Shown: positions 8,295 to 16,904, numbered from the stretch's first letter. The stretch is 64,000 nucleotides of DNA from Pseudomonas sp. RIT288 (GCF_000631985.1 NZ_JFYN01000044.1:186001-250000); one strand, 5' to 3'. Notes: generated from the sequence alone by a model not told the origin. Translations and numbers: made by a program.

Positions 8295-9149
8295 TCAGCC
8301 ATTCATGCTTTGAAAATGCGCAAGCATGCGCTGAGCATTCGGCACCACGCCGCTGAACAGCTCAAACGCCTTCACCGCTTGGAAAACCGCCATGTTGCCA
8401 CCGTCCAGCGTGCGGCAACCCAGCGCGCGGGCGTTGCGCAGCAGCTCGGTTTCCAGCGGGAAGTAAACAATCTCCGCCACCCACAATTCCTTTCGCAGCA
8501 GCTCCACCGGTACTGGCATGCCCGGCAGTTTGGCCATGCCCATCGGCGTGGTATTCACCAGACCATCGGCCTGATTCAACGTGCCCGGCAGATCACGCCC
8601 GGCCAGCGCGCGGCCTGAGCCGAAATGCTGGTTGAGGTTGTTCGCCAGACTCTCGGCGCGCTCGCGGTCGACGTCGAAAATGCTCAGCTGCTGTACGCCT
8701 TCACTCAGCAGCGCGTGGGCCACCGCCGCCCCTGCGCCACCGGCACCCATCTGGACCACGTGCTCACGCGCAGCGTCCTTCAGGCCACGGCGAAAACCTT
8801 CGGCAAAACCCAGGCAATCGGTGTTGTGGCCGACGCGCTTGCCGTCCTTGAGCACCACAGTGTTGACCGCACCGATGCCCCGGGCTTCCGGCGACAGTTC
8901 GTCGAGCAGCGGGATGATCGCCTGCTTGCACGGGAAGGTGATGTTCAGGCCGGTGTAGTTCATCCGCTCGGCCGCCTGCAGCAAGTCGGGCAGGGCGTTG
9001 CTGTCCAGATGCAACTGATCGAGGTCGATCAGCCGATACAGGTAACGCAGGCCTTGGGCATCGCCTTCGTGTTCATGCAGTGCTGGCGTGCGCGAGGCCT
9101 GAATGCCGGCGCCGATCAGGCCAGCCAGTATTACTGGTTTACGGGTCAT
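8295..9149 (-). CDS. Shikimate/quinate dehydrogenase, NAD-type catabolic paralogue
   Basis: The product is 284 residues. The substrate motif NITFPCKQ holds the catalytic lysine and NTDCLGFAEG holds the second substrate loop. The Rossmann glycine motif is GAGGAGAAVAHAL. At the end of the second strand the sequence is FDVDRERAE; an Asp here usually favours NAD, whereas biosynthetic AroE has the NRT motif for NADP. This and the cluster suggest oxidation of shikimate or quinate. ATG 9149 overlaps the aroQ stop (ATGA), implying translational coupling. Confidence 0.86.
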   Translation of the reverse strand: MTRKPVILAGLIGAGIQASRTPALHEHEGDAQGLRYLYRLIDLDQLHLDSNALPDLLQAAERMNYTGLNITFPCKQAIIPLLDELSPEARGIGAVNTVVLKDGKRVGHNTDCLGFAEGFRRGLKDAAREHVVQMGAGGAGAAVAHALLSEGVQQLSIFDVDRERAESLANNLNQHFGSGRALAGRDLPGTLNQADGLVNTTPMGMAKLPGMPVPVELLRKELWVAEIVYFPLETELLRNARALGCRTLDGGNMAVFQAVKAFELFSGVVPNAQRMLAHFQSMNG

Positions 9150-9595
9150 GCTGCGCGCCCCTTCAGTTGCTGACTGAAATGTTCCAGGGCCAGACGATAG
9201 CCATGACTGCCGAAGCCACACATCACTGCCGTGGCGATGGCCGAGACGAACGAGTGGTGGCGGAACGGCTCACGCGCATGCACGTTGGACAGGTGCACTT
9301 CGATCACCGGCAACTCACTGGCCACCAGCGCGTCGCGGATTGCCACCGAGGTGTGCGTCCAGGCCGCCGGGTTGATCACGATCCCGGCGCAACGCCCGCG
9401 TGCCGCGTGAATCCAGTCGAGCAGCTCGCCTTCGTGATTGGTCTGGCGAAACTCCACGGCCAGACCGAATTCTTCGGCGGCACGCCCGCACAGCGCAGAA
9501 ATATCAGCCAGGGTCTCGTGACCGTAGGTTGCCGGTTCACGAGTGCCAAGCAGGTTCAGGTTCGGGCCGTTGAGCACCAGAACGATAGGGGGCAT
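9146..9595 (-). CDS. aroQ: 3-dehydroquinate dehydratase, type II
   Basis: The product is 149 residues, the normal type II length. The start LVLNGPNLNLLGTREPATYG contains the conserved Asn12, Arg19 and catalytic Tyr24. The segments VINPAAWTHTS and VIEVHLSNVHAREPFRHHS carry the other active-site Asn, His and Arg residues. Start 9595 has an AGTGGAG site; the longer frame overlaps the promoter and operator motif. It is first in an operon with the dehydrogenase and is probably the catabolic copy, turning dehydroquinate into dehydroshikimate for QuiC. Confidence 0.93.
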   Translation of the reverse strand: MPPIVLVLNGPNLNLLGTREPATYGHETLADISALCGRAAEEFGLAVEFRQTNHEGELLDWIHAARGRCAGIVINPAAWTHTSVAIRDALVASELPVIEVHLSNVHAREPFRHHSFVSAIATAVMCGFGSHGYRLALEHFSQQLKGRAA

Positions 9596-9653
9596 GGGGG
9601 CAAACTCCACTTTTTGTTTTTGGCTTGGGCCGAGGGTTTCGGCCTGTGGAGGT

Positions 9654-9676
9654 AAAATGTACCAGATGGTTACCAT
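9654..9676 (-). promoter_or_regulatory. Operator-like motif before aroQ
   Basis: Read toward aroQ it is TAACCATCTGGTACATTTT, matching the site before quiC. Two inverted repeats overlap here: ACCAGATGGT (9661-9670) and ATGGTTACCAT (9666-9676). It lies about 60 bases from the aroQ start. Confidence 0.55.
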
Positions 9677-9726
9677 GGTCAATTGAACAGCGTTGCGTCC
9701 GAAGTTTTATGTTCGGTGATCGCACA

Positions 9727-9800
9727 GATCAAAAGATCGCAGCCTGCGGCAGCTCCTACAGGGGAATAGGTAGGAGCCGCCGCAGTCTGCGATCTTTTGA
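9727..9800. repeat. REP pair, family A, arms in tail-to-tail order
   Basis: Here the arms run GATCAAAAGATCGCAGCC...CTCCTAC then GTAGGAGCCGCC...GATCTTTTGA, the opposite order from most family A pairs in the window. One arm has diverged (CGCCGCAGTC). Confidence 0.85.
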
Positions 9801-9808
9801 GGCACCCA

Positions 9809-9838
9809 CAAAAAAGCCGTCAATCACGACGGCTTTCT
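9809..9838 (-). terminator. Rho-independent terminator of trmA
   Basis: The stem AAAGCCGTC/GACGGCTTT has a 6-base loop and is followed on the minus strand by TTTTTTG. It lies 19 bases past the trmA stop. Confidence 0.85.
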
Positions 9839-9856
9839 TGTATCTGGCATTCGCCA

Positions 9857-10936
9857 TCAACGGCGGGTCAGCAACACCCCGGACTCCATGTGATGTGTCC
9901 ACGGGAACTGGTCGAACATTGCACAGCGGGTGATGCGGTGCGTGTCGTGCAGTTGGGCGATGTTGGCCGCGAGGGTTTCCGGGTTGCAGGAGATGTACAG
10001 GATGTTGTCGAAGCGCCGGGTCAGCTCGCAGGTGTCCGGATCCATGCCGGCGCGCGGCGGGTCGACGAACACGCTGCCGAACTCGTAGCTCTTCAGGTCG
10101 ATGCCTTGCAGGCGACGGAACGGGCGCACTTCGTTGAGCGCTTCGGTCAGCTCTTCGGCGGACAGGCGCACCAGCGTGACGTTATCCACAGCGTTTTCGC
10201 TGAGGTTGCTCAGTGCCGCGTTGACCGAAGTCTTGCTGATCTCGGTGGCCAGCACTTTGCGCACACGGGTGGCGAGCGGCAGGGTGAAGTTGCCGTTGCC
10301 GCAGTACAGCTCCAGCAGATCGTCAGGACGATCGCCCAGTGCTTCGTACGCCCAGTTGAGCATCTTCTGGTTCACCGTGCCGTTGGGCTGGGTGAATGCG
10401 CCTTCCGGCTGGCGGTAGCTGAAGGTGCGACCGCCGACGTCGAGTTTCTCCACCACGTAATCGTGGCCGATGACTTCGCGTTTGCCCTTGGAGCGTCCGA
10501 TGACGCTGACGTTGAGATCAGCCGCCAACTTCGACGCGGCTGCGTGCCAGTGCTCGTCCAGCGGACGGTGGTAGCACAGGGTGATCATCGCATCGCCGGC
10601 CAACGTGGTGAGGAATTCCACCTGGAACAGCTTGTGGCTCAGCGCCGAGCTGGCCTGCCATGCTGCCTTGAGCTGCGGCATCAACTGGTTGATGCGCAGG
10701 CTGGCAATCGGGAATTCTTCGATGAGGATCGGCGTGCGTTTGTCGTCCTGAGAGAACATCGCGTAGTGACGCTCGCCGGCCTCGCGCCATAGGCGAAACT
10801 CCGCACGCAGGCGGAAGTTCTGCAGCGGCGAGTCGAACACGGTCGGCTCTGGTGCATCGAACGGGGCCAGCAGATCACGCAAACGCGTGACCTTGTCTTC
10901 GAGCTGAGTGGCGTAGGCCTGGGAATCGAAAGTCAT
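9857..10936 (-). CDS. trmA: tRNA (uracil-54-C5)-methyltransferase
   Basis: The product is 359 residues and co-linear with E. coli TrmA. SAM-binding LLELYCGNGNFTL, the motif FVDPPRAGMD, and the catalytic Cys motif ILYISCNPETLAANI are all present, as is the C-terminus FDQFPWTHHMESGVLL. It methylates U54 in the T-loop of tRNA. ATG 10936 overlaps the stop of the upstream purine permease (ATGA), so the two genes are translationally coupled. A terminator follows. Confidence 0.97.
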   Translation of the reverse strand: MTFDSQAYATQLEDKVTRLRDLLAPFDAPEPTVFDSPLQNFRLRAEFRLWREAGERHYAMFSQDDKRTPILIEEFPIASLRINQLMPQLKAAWQASSALSHKLFQVEFLTTLAGDAMITLCYHRPLDEHWHAAASKLAADLNVSVIGRSKGKREVIGHDYVVEKLDVGGRTFSYRQPEGAFTQPNGTVNQKMLNWAYEALGDRPDDLLELYCGNGNFTLPLATRVRKVLATEISKTSVNAALSNLSENAVDNVTLVRLSAEELTEALNEVRPFRRLQGIDLKSYEFGSVFVDPPRAGMDPDTCELTRRFDNILYISCNPETLAANIAQLHDTHRITRCAMFDQFPWTHHMESGVLLTRR

Positions 10937-12228
10937 GCGTTGAACCAACCCAACTTGATCACGAACAGAATCGACAGAATCACCAGCGCCGGGTTCAGCT
11001 CGCGGGCGCGGCCCGACAGCAGCTTGATCACGGTCCAGGAGATGAAACCGAAGGCGATGCCGTTGGCGATCGAGTAGGTGAACGGCATCGCCAGCGCGGT
11101 GACCACGACCGGTGCGGCAATGGTGATGTCTTCCCAGTCTATTTCCGCCAGGCCCGACGTCATCAGCACGGCGACGAACAGCAGCGCCGGAGCGGTGGCG
11201 AACGCCGGAACGCTGGCCGCCAGTGGCGAGAAGAACAGCGCCAACAGGAACAGGATCGCCACGACGATCGCCGTCAGACCGGTACGGCCGCCAGCGCTCA
11301 CGCCCGCGGCGGATTCAATGTAGCTGGTGGTGGTCGAAGTCCCCAGCAGCGAGCCGGCCATCGCGGCGGTGCTGTCGGCGATCAGTGCACGACCCATTTT
11401 CGGCATGTGGCCGTCCTTGCCCATCAGGCCGGCGCGTTTGGCGACGCCGATCAGGGTGCCGGAGTTGTCGAACAGGTCGACGAACAGGAAAGCGAAGATC
11501 ACGCTGACCAGGCCGATGTCCAGCGCGCCCTTGATGTCCAGTTGCATGAAGGTCGGGGCCAGCGAAGGTGGCATCGAGGTCACGCCGCCGAACGGGGTGA
11601 AGCCCATGGCGATGGAAATGATGGTCACCGCCAGAATGCCGATCAGCACCGCGCCGCGCACTTTCAGTGCTTCGAGGGCGACGATCAGGGCAAAGCCGAG
11701 GGTGGCGAGAATCGGTGCAGGGGCTTTCAGGTCACCGAGGCCGACCATGGTCGCCGGGTTGCTGACCACGATGCCCGCGTTGTGCAAGGCGATCAGCGCC
11801 AGGAACAGGCCGATACCGGCGGCAATCGCCGAGCGCAGCGGCAGCGGGATGCTGTTGATGATCCATTCGCGGATGCGGAAGATCGACAGCAGGAAGAAGC
11901 ACACCGCCGAGATGAACACCGCGCCCAGCGCCACTTGCCAGGTGTGGCCCATGTGCAGGACCACGGTATAAGTGAAGAAAGCGTTCAGGCCCATGCCCGG
12001 AGCAAGCGCGATCGGGTAGTTGGCGATCAGGCCCATGATGGTCGAGCCGATGGCGGCTGCCAGACAGGTGGCGACGAACACCGCGCCCTTGTCCATGCCG
12101 GTCTCGCCGAGAATGCTCGGGTTGACGAACAGAATGTAGGCCATGGCCAGGAAGGTCGTGACGCCCGCCAGAATCTCGGTACGCACGTTGGTGTTGTGTG
12201 CCTTGAGTTGAAACAGCCTTTCCAGCAT
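10933..12228 (-). CDS. NCS2/AzgA-family adenine/guanine/hypoxanthine permease
   Basis: The product is 431 residues with 12-14 predicted membrane helices. The AzgA-type segments GMGLNAFFTYTVV, LFVDLFDNSGTLIGVAKRAG and LLGTSTTTSYIESAAGVSAGGRTGLTA are clear; the last two form the purine and proton site region in this family. Start 12228 (MLERLFQLKAHNTNVRTEILAG) has a GGGGAG site; the much longer frame upstream has no family match. It probably imports purine bases. trmA follows with a 4-base overlap. Confidence 0.92.
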   Translation of the reverse strand: MLERLFQLKAHNTNVRTEILAGVTTFLAMAYILFVNPSILGETGMDKGAVFVATCLAAAIGSTIMGLIANYPIALAPGMGLNAFFTYTVVLHMGHTWQVALGAVFISAVCFFLLSIFRIREWIINSIPLPLRSAIAAGIGLFLALIALHNAGIVVSNPATMVGLGDLKAPAPILATLGFALIVALEALKVRGAVLIGILAVTIISIAMGFTPFGGVTSMPPSLAPTFMQLDIKGALDIGLVSVIFAFLFVDLFDNSGTLIGVAKRAGLMGKDGHMPKMGRALIADSTAAMAGSLLGTSTTTSYIESAAGVSAGGRTGLTAIVVAILFLLALFFSPLAASVPAFATAPALLFVAVLMTSGLAEIDWEDITIAAPVVVTALAMPFTYSIANGIAFGFISWTVIKLLSGRARELNPALVILSILFVIKLGWFNA

Positions 12229-12452
12229 GTCTGCTCCCCGTGGCGCGCGCGGCGCCGTGAATGTATCGACCTCAACAGCAAAGCACAGACCGTCGCAAGC
12301 GCCTGGGAATTTGTGGTGGGCCGGAAAAAGCCGCGCATCATACCAGCAGCGTGAGGAATATGGCGGTTGTTGGTGCCGAACGTCGTCGAAGTTTTGCCAC
12401 AGGGCTAACTGCGCCATACTGCGCGCTGAATTTTTCGGGGAAACGCGATCAC

Positions 12453-12902
12453 ATGGGCAAGCGCTGGATGAAGGCTTTCTGGGTAATGGCAGGGCTGATG
12501 GCCGGGTCGACGGCGGCGCTGGCAGCCTCGGCACCACCGTTGACGCAAGTGAAGGTCATCAAAGTTCAGTCGCCGGCCTGCGGCCTGGAAGACATCGCCG
12601 ATAACCAGCCGCAAACCCAATGCAATCACAGCGGCCCGAGTATCAAGGTGTATGTGCTGGAGGTCGGCTATGGCCAGAACCAGCCGCATTCCACGCTGGA
12701 CGGTTTTGAAGTCAACGGCACCCGGGCGCCGGTGTGTGCCTTTGATAACGGCAATCTGACCGAATGCACGCCCGGCAGAAAGACCGTCGGCTCGCTGTAT
12801 ATCTTCGATCTGGCGGGCAAGCAGGAAGGCACCTTCAGCTTCAGCAACACCTCGATCAACGCGCCACGCAACACCCTGTCGACCCAGCTTTACATCAAGT
12901 AA
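12453..12902 (+). CDS. Secreted DUF4879 / YolA-like protein
   Basis: The product is 149 residues. A signal peptide (KAFWVMAGLMAGSTAALAAS) is followed by a mature domain of about 120 residues with four cysteines (SPACGLE, TQCNHS, PVCAFD, TECTPG), enough for two disulfides. The ending SFSNTSINAPRNTLSTQLYIK resembles the C-terminus of the YolA/DUF4879 family as I remember it. The ATG at 12453 is preceded by GGGGAAA. It stands alone, divergent from the purine permease. Function unknown; probably extracellular or periplasmic. Confidence 0.7.
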   Translation: MGKRWMKAFWVMAGLMAGSTAALAASAPPLTQVKVIKVQSPACGLEDIADNQPQTQCNHSGPSIKVYVLEVGYGQNQPHSTLDGFEVNGTRAPVCAFDNGNLTECTPGRKTVGSLYIFDLAGKQEGTFSFSNTSINAPRNTLSTQLYIK

Positions 12903-12968
12903 CGGCTGTCACTGAACAGGGCAGGCAAAGCTGACTACGCTTTAAAGATCACTCAGCGGATGGCGCCC

Positions 12969-13520
12969 ATGACCTTTAGAGCCCTGATTACCCTCGCCGA
13001 GGGCATCGATGATCTGCAAAGCGTGACCCTGATCGACGTGCTGCGCCGCGCCGGCGTCGAAGTCGTGGCGGCCAGTATCGAAGGCCGGCGCATGCTGACC
13101 TGCGCGCGCGGCACGCGCCTGACGGCGGATGGCATGCTGATTGATGTGCTGGCGCAGACTTTCGACCTGATCGTCCTGCCCGGTGGTGTTGTCGGTTCAC
13201 AACATCTGGCGGCGCATCAACCGCTGCAACAATTGCTCAAGGACCAGGCCAGCGCCGGACGCCTGTTCGCCGCCATCGCCGAAGCCCCGGCCATCGCCCT
13301 GCAAGCCTCAGGCGTATTACGCCAACGCCGCATGACCTGCCTGCCGAGTGCCAGCCATCAACTGTCAGGCTGTACCTTTGTTGATCAACCGGTGGTGGTC
13401 GACGGCAATTGCATCACCGCCCAAGGCTCCGGCGCCGCACTGGCCTTTGCCCTGACGCTGGTCGAGCAACTCGGCGGCAAGGCGTTGCGGGCGAAAGTGG
13501 CGGGGGAGATGTTGGTGTGA
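12969..13520 (+). CDS. DJ-1/PfpI (YajL-like) protein lacking the catalytic Cys and Glu
   Basis: The product is 183 residues and follows the YajL/DJ-1 fold throughout (SVTLIDVLRRAGVEVVAASIEG, FDLIVLPGGVVGSQHL, CITAQGSGAALAFALTLVEQLGG). The nucleophile elbow, normally AAICAAP, reads AAIAEAP: the cysteine is Ala104. The partner glutamate, DJ-1 Glu18, aligns with Gln17 in EGIDDLQSV. Both residues of the reactive dyad are gone, so chaperone, glyoxalase or deglycase chemistry is unlikely. An upstream ATG at 12960 is also possible; 12969 has the better spaced GGATGG. Confidence 0.85.
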   Translation: MTFRALITLAEGIDDLQSVTLIDVLRRAGVEVVAASIEGRRMLTCARGTRLTADGMLIDVLAQTFDLIVLPGGVVGSQHLAAHQPLQQLLKDQASAGRLFAAIAEAPAIALQASGVLRQRRMTCLPSASHQLSGCTFVDQPVVVDGNCITAQGSGAALAFALTLVEQLGGKALRAKVAGEMLV

Positions 13521-13525
13521 TGGCT

Positions 13526-13660
13526 TCAGGCGTGGGCAGCGATAGGCGTAATGGCTGGTTGCTCCCGATGCTCTGCTTGCCACAGATCGTAATCGGTTTG
13601 AACGCCTAGCCACGCACGTGCCTTGCCAATGCCTGCTCGCTCCAGCCGTACAGATTTCGC
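13526..13660 (-). pseudogene. C-terminal remnant of a HigA/XRE-type antitoxin
   Basis: The minus strand reads KSVRLERAGIGKARAWLGVQ then TDYDLWQAEHREQP and a stop at 13526. The RLE...A.AWL..Q..YDLWQA pattern matches the end of HigA-like antitoxins after the helix-turn-helix. No N-terminus or toxin gene remains: upstream in the same frame is the stop of the MFS gene at 13670. It looks like the scar of a deleted toxin-antitoxin locus. Confidence 0.5.
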
Positions 13661-13669
13661 AGATGTGAT

Positions 13670-14908
13670 TCAGACCTTCGCCTCTTCCACCGGCACATGC
13701 ATCCGGTCGCGGTTGGCCAGGGTCGGGAACAGTTTGATCCAGGTTCCGGTGACCACCAGCGTGCCGATCCCGCCCATGACCACAGCCGGTACGGTGCCGA
13801 ACCAGTGCGCGGTGAGGCCGGATTCGAATTCGCCCAACTGGTTCGAGGCACCGATGAACAGGCCGTTCACCGCGCTGACCCGGCCGCGCATTTCGTCCGG
13901 GGTTTCCAGTTGCACGAAGGACGCGCGGATCACCATGCTGATCATGTCCGCCGCGCCGAGCACCACCAGCACCGCCAGCGAGAACCAGAACGAGGTCGAC
14001 AGGCCGAAGGCGATGGTTGCCACGCCGAATACGCCGACTGCCGTGAACATCACCCGGCCAACGTTGCGTTCGACGGCAAATCGCGCCAGAAACAGTGACA
14101 TCCCCAGCGCGCCAACCGCCGGCGCCGAACGCAGCAGGCCCAGGCCCCAAGGCCCGGTGAGCAGGATGTCCTTGGCGAACACCGGCAGCAACGCGGTGGC
14201 GCCACCGAGCAATACCGCGAACAGATCCAGCGAGATCGCCCCCAGGATGTCCGGGCGGCTGCGAATGAAGCGGATGCCGGCCAACAATGAATCCAGTGTG
14301 GCTTTGCCTTTGTTCAGCGGCGTCTGCCGCGCGGGCAAGTTGAGCATCAAGGTGCAGGCGATGACGTAGAGCAATACCGTTGGCCCATAGACCCAGACAC
14401 TGCCGAACGCGTAAAGCAAGCCACCGAGGGCCGGGGCGACAATGGTGGCTGACTGTTGCGCCGATTGCGCTGCGGCGACCGCCCTTGGAAACAGGGCGCT
14501 GGGCACGATGCTCGGCAGCAGCGCCTGGGTAGTCGGCATTTCGAAGGAGCGCGCCGCGCCGAGCAGGAAGGCGAGGATAAAGATCATTTCCCGGGTGACG
14601 TGGTCGGTCGCACTGCCGATGGCCAGCGCCAGGGCGATCATCGCCTGCAACGACTGACAGATCGCGGCGACACGGCGACGGTCATAACGGTCGGCGACGT
14701 GCCCGGTGTGCAGCATGAACAGCACCCGAGGCGCGAACTCGACCAGACCGACCAACCCCAGGTCGAGCACGTTGCCGGTCAGCTGATACAGATTCCAGCC
14801 GATCGCCACGGTGAGCATCTGAAAACCGCTGGCGGTAAAGATCCGGGCGAACCAGAACGCAAGAAACGGACGATGGTGACGTAACAGCAGGGGCTCTTGG
14901 CTGGGCAT
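13670..14908 (-). CDS. MFS exporter (EntS/MFS_3-like)
   Basis: The product is 412 residues with 12 predicted membrane helices. The N-terminus HHRPFLAFWFARIFTASGFQM and the motif A loop GHVADRYDRRRVA are typical of the MFS_3 group that includes the enterobactin exporter EntS. There is no siderophore gene nearby, so the substrate cannot be inferred. The stop lies next to the antitoxin remnant, and a deletion or insertion event may have shaped the gene end. Confidence 0.82.
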   Translation of the reverse strand: MPSQEPLLLRHHRPFLAFWFARIFTASGFQMLTVAIGWNLYQLTGNVLDLGLVGLVEFAPRVLFMLHTGHVADRYDRRRVAAICQSLQAMIALALAIGSATDHVTREMIFILAFLLGAARSFEMPTTQALLPSIVPSALFPRAVAAAQSAQQSATIVAPALGGLLYAFGSVWVYGPTVLLYVIACTLMLNLPARQTPLNKGKATLDSLLAGIRFIRSRPDILGAISLDLFAVLLGGATALLPVFAKDILLTGPWGLGLLRSAPAVGALGMSLFLARFAVERNVGRVMFTAVGVFGVATIAFGLSTSFWFSLAVLVVLGAADMISMVIRASFVQLETPDEMRGRVSAVNGLFIGASNQLGEFESGLTAHWFGTVPAVVMGGIGTLVVTGTWIKLFPTLANRDRMHVPVEEAKV

Positions 14909-15026
14909 CTGAAGGCAGGTCTGGCTCAGGAGGGGAACCGCGAGGTTATCACCAGTCTGTAACAGGAAGTTGCTATTACGAAAAATTTAGTTAGCCAGAC
15001 ATCGATTATCCCGATACCCCGTTCTC
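14909..15026. other. Intergenic spacer, nothing further identified
   Basis: This is the start of the MFS exporter leader. No ORF, RNA or clear operator is visible before the REP element at 15027. Confidence 0.4.
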
Positions 15027-15159
15027 TGTGGCGAGGGAGCTTGCTCCCGCCGGGTCGCGAAGCGGCCCCGACCCAGCACAATCATACTTTCAGGCAAGCG
15101 CTGGAAAACCTTTTTACGACTGCTGCGCAGCCGAGCGGGAGCAAGCTCCCTCGCCACAG
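15027..15159. repeat. REP inverted pair, family C (GGCGAGGGAGCTTGCTCCC type)
   Basis: TGTGGCGAGGGAGCTTGCTC and its complement flank about 85 bases, including a second small palindrome (CGGGTCGCGAAGCGGCCCCG). Confidence 0.85.
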
Positions 15160-15279
15160 AGGGTTTCCTGGCTCTGGGACATCTGCTTCAGAGCGCTGCC
15201 CAGGCAATGAGGCAACTTGTCACGCGGCAAACCACCACGCCGTTCTTCGTCGGAAATGGGACTACTCTTTTAACGTTGC

Positions 15280-15293
15280 TTGATCCAGATCAA
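15280..15293 (+). promoter_or_regulatory. ANR/FNR box before cioAB
   Basis: TTGATCCAGATCAA is a perfect match to the TTGAT-N4-ATCAA consensus. It lies 163 bases before the cioA start. ANR is known to control cioAB in P. aeruginosa, so oxygen control is likely here too. Confidence 0.85.
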
Positions 15294-15455
15294 GACCCTC
15301 CCGGGCCATGGTCTGGTGGCCCGATGGCCAGACTCCCTGCGTTGCGATGGCTGTTAAAAAAGAACGAATCAGAATTCGCCGCACTCCATATCCGTGGGGG
15401 CAGTAGGCAGGGGCCACAAGCCCCAATGCCGGTATTACCTGACAGAGGAAGACTT

Positions 15456-16901
15456 ATGTTCGGTTTAGAGGCACTCGATCTCGCCCGAATTCAGTTCGCG
15501 TTCACCATCTCGTTCCACATCCTGTTCCCGGCCATCACCATTGGTCTGGCGAGCTACCTGGCGGTGCTCGAAGGGTTGTGGTTGAAAACCCATAACGACA
15601 CTTATCGGGATCTTTACCACTTCTGGTCGAAGATCTTTGCCGTCAACTTCGGCATGGGTGTGGTCTCCGGTCTGGTCATGGCCTACCAGTTCGGTACCAA
15701 CTGGAGCCGTTTCTCGGACTTCGCCGGTTCCGTCACCGGACCGTTGCTGACCTACGAGGTGCTCACGGCGTTCTTCCTCGAGGCCGGTTTCCTCGGGGTA
15801 ATGCTGTTCGGCTGGAACAAGGTCGGACGCAAACTGCACTTCTTCTCCACGGTGATGGTGGCGATCGGCACGCTGATCTCGACGTTCTGGATTCTCGCCT
15901 CCAACAGCTGGATGCAGACGCCGCAAGGCTTCGAGATCGTCAACGGTCAGGTGATCCCGACCGACTGGCTGGCGATCATCTTCAACCCGTCGTTCCCGTA
16001 TCGCCTGATGCACATGGCGACCGCTGCGTTCGTTGCCACGGCGTTCTTCGTTGGCTCGTCGGCGGCCTGGCACCTGCTGCGCGGCAAGGACAACCCGGCG
16101 ATCCGCACCATGCTGTCGATGGCGATGTGGATGGCGCTGATCGTCGCGCCAATCCAGGCGGTTATCGGTGACTTCCACGGGCTGAACACCCTTGAGCACC
16201 AGCCGGCGAAAATCGCCGCGATCGAAGGTCACTGGGAAAACAAAGGTAACGAAGCGACCCCGCTGATCCTGTTCGGCTGGCCGGACATGAAGGAAGAGAA
16301 AACCAAGTTCGCCGTGGAGATCCCGTACCTCGGCAGCCTGATCCTGACCCACTCGCTGGACAAGCAGGTGCCGGCGCTCAAGGAGTTCCCGCCTGAAGAC
16401 CGGCCGAACTCGACCATTGTGTTCTGGTCGTTCCGGGTCATGGTCGGTCTCGGCTTCCTGATGATCTTCACCGGTCTGTGGAGCCTGTGGCTGCGCAAGC
16501 GCGATTCGCTCTACACCTCGCGGCCGTTCCTGTATCTGGCGCTATGGATGGGGCCATCCGGCCTGATCGCGATCCTCGCCGGCTGGTTCACCACCGAAAT
16601 CGGTCGTCAGCCGTGGGTGGTCTACGGGCTGATGCGCACGGCGGACGCTTCGTCCAATCACAGCTTCATGCAGATGAGCATCACCCTGATCATGTTTGTC
16701 GTGGTGTATTTCGCGCTGTTCGGTGCGGGCCTTGGTTACATGATGCGCCTGGTGCGTAAAGGGCCGAAGATCAGCGAGGGCACAGAAACGCCAGACGGCG
16801 GTCCAGGCAAGAAACGCACACCGGCCCGTCCGTTGTCCGCTGCCGACGATTCGGCCGATGCCGATCACGGCGACGACGTTCGCCTGACCAAGGAGATTTG
16901 A
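15456..16901 (+). CDS. cioA: Cyanide-insensitive quinol oxidase subunit I
   Basis: The product is 481 residues, a bd-type oxidase core with about nine membrane helices. Haem-ligand regions are visible: SFHILFPAITIG (His21), YEVLTAFFLEAGFLG with the conserved Glu, and PYRLMHMATAAF. The Q-loop is short and the segment GWFTTEIGRQPWVVYGLMRT is the CIO type, not E. coli CydA. It oxidises ubiquinol and reduces oxygen while resisting cyanide. The ATG at 15456 has GAGGAA; the longer frame reaches through the ANR box and is rejected. cioB follows 3 bases later. Confidence 0.96.
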   Translation: MFGLEALDLARIQFAFTISFHILFPAITIGLASYLAVLEGLWLKTHNDTYRDLYHFWSKIFAVNFGMGVVSGLVMAYQFGTNWSRFSDFAGSVTGPLLTYEVLTAFFLEAGFLGVMLFGWNKVGRKLHFFSTVMVAIGTLISTFWILASNSWMQTPQGFEIVNGQVIPTDWLAIIFNPSFPYRLMHMATAAFVATAFFVGSSAAWHLLRGKDNPAIRTMLSMAMWMALIVAPIQAVIGDFHGLNTLEHQPAKIAAIEGHWENKGNEATPLILFGWPDMKEEKTKFAVEIPYLGSLILTHSLDKQVPALKEFPPEDRPNSTIVFWSFRVMVGLGFLMIFTGLWSLWLRKRDSLYTSRPFLYLALWMGPSGLIAILAGWFTTEIGRQPWVVYGLMRTADASSNHSFMQMSITLIMFVVVYFALFGAGLGYMMRLVRKGPKISEGTETPDGGPGKKRTPARPLSAADDSADADHGDDVRLTKEI

Positions 16902-16904
16902 ATC

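Noticed and set aside
12229..12452. A purine riboswitch in front of the NCS2 permease
   Set aside because: I could not find the conserved three-way-junction bases; the leader shows only ordinary promoter sequence.
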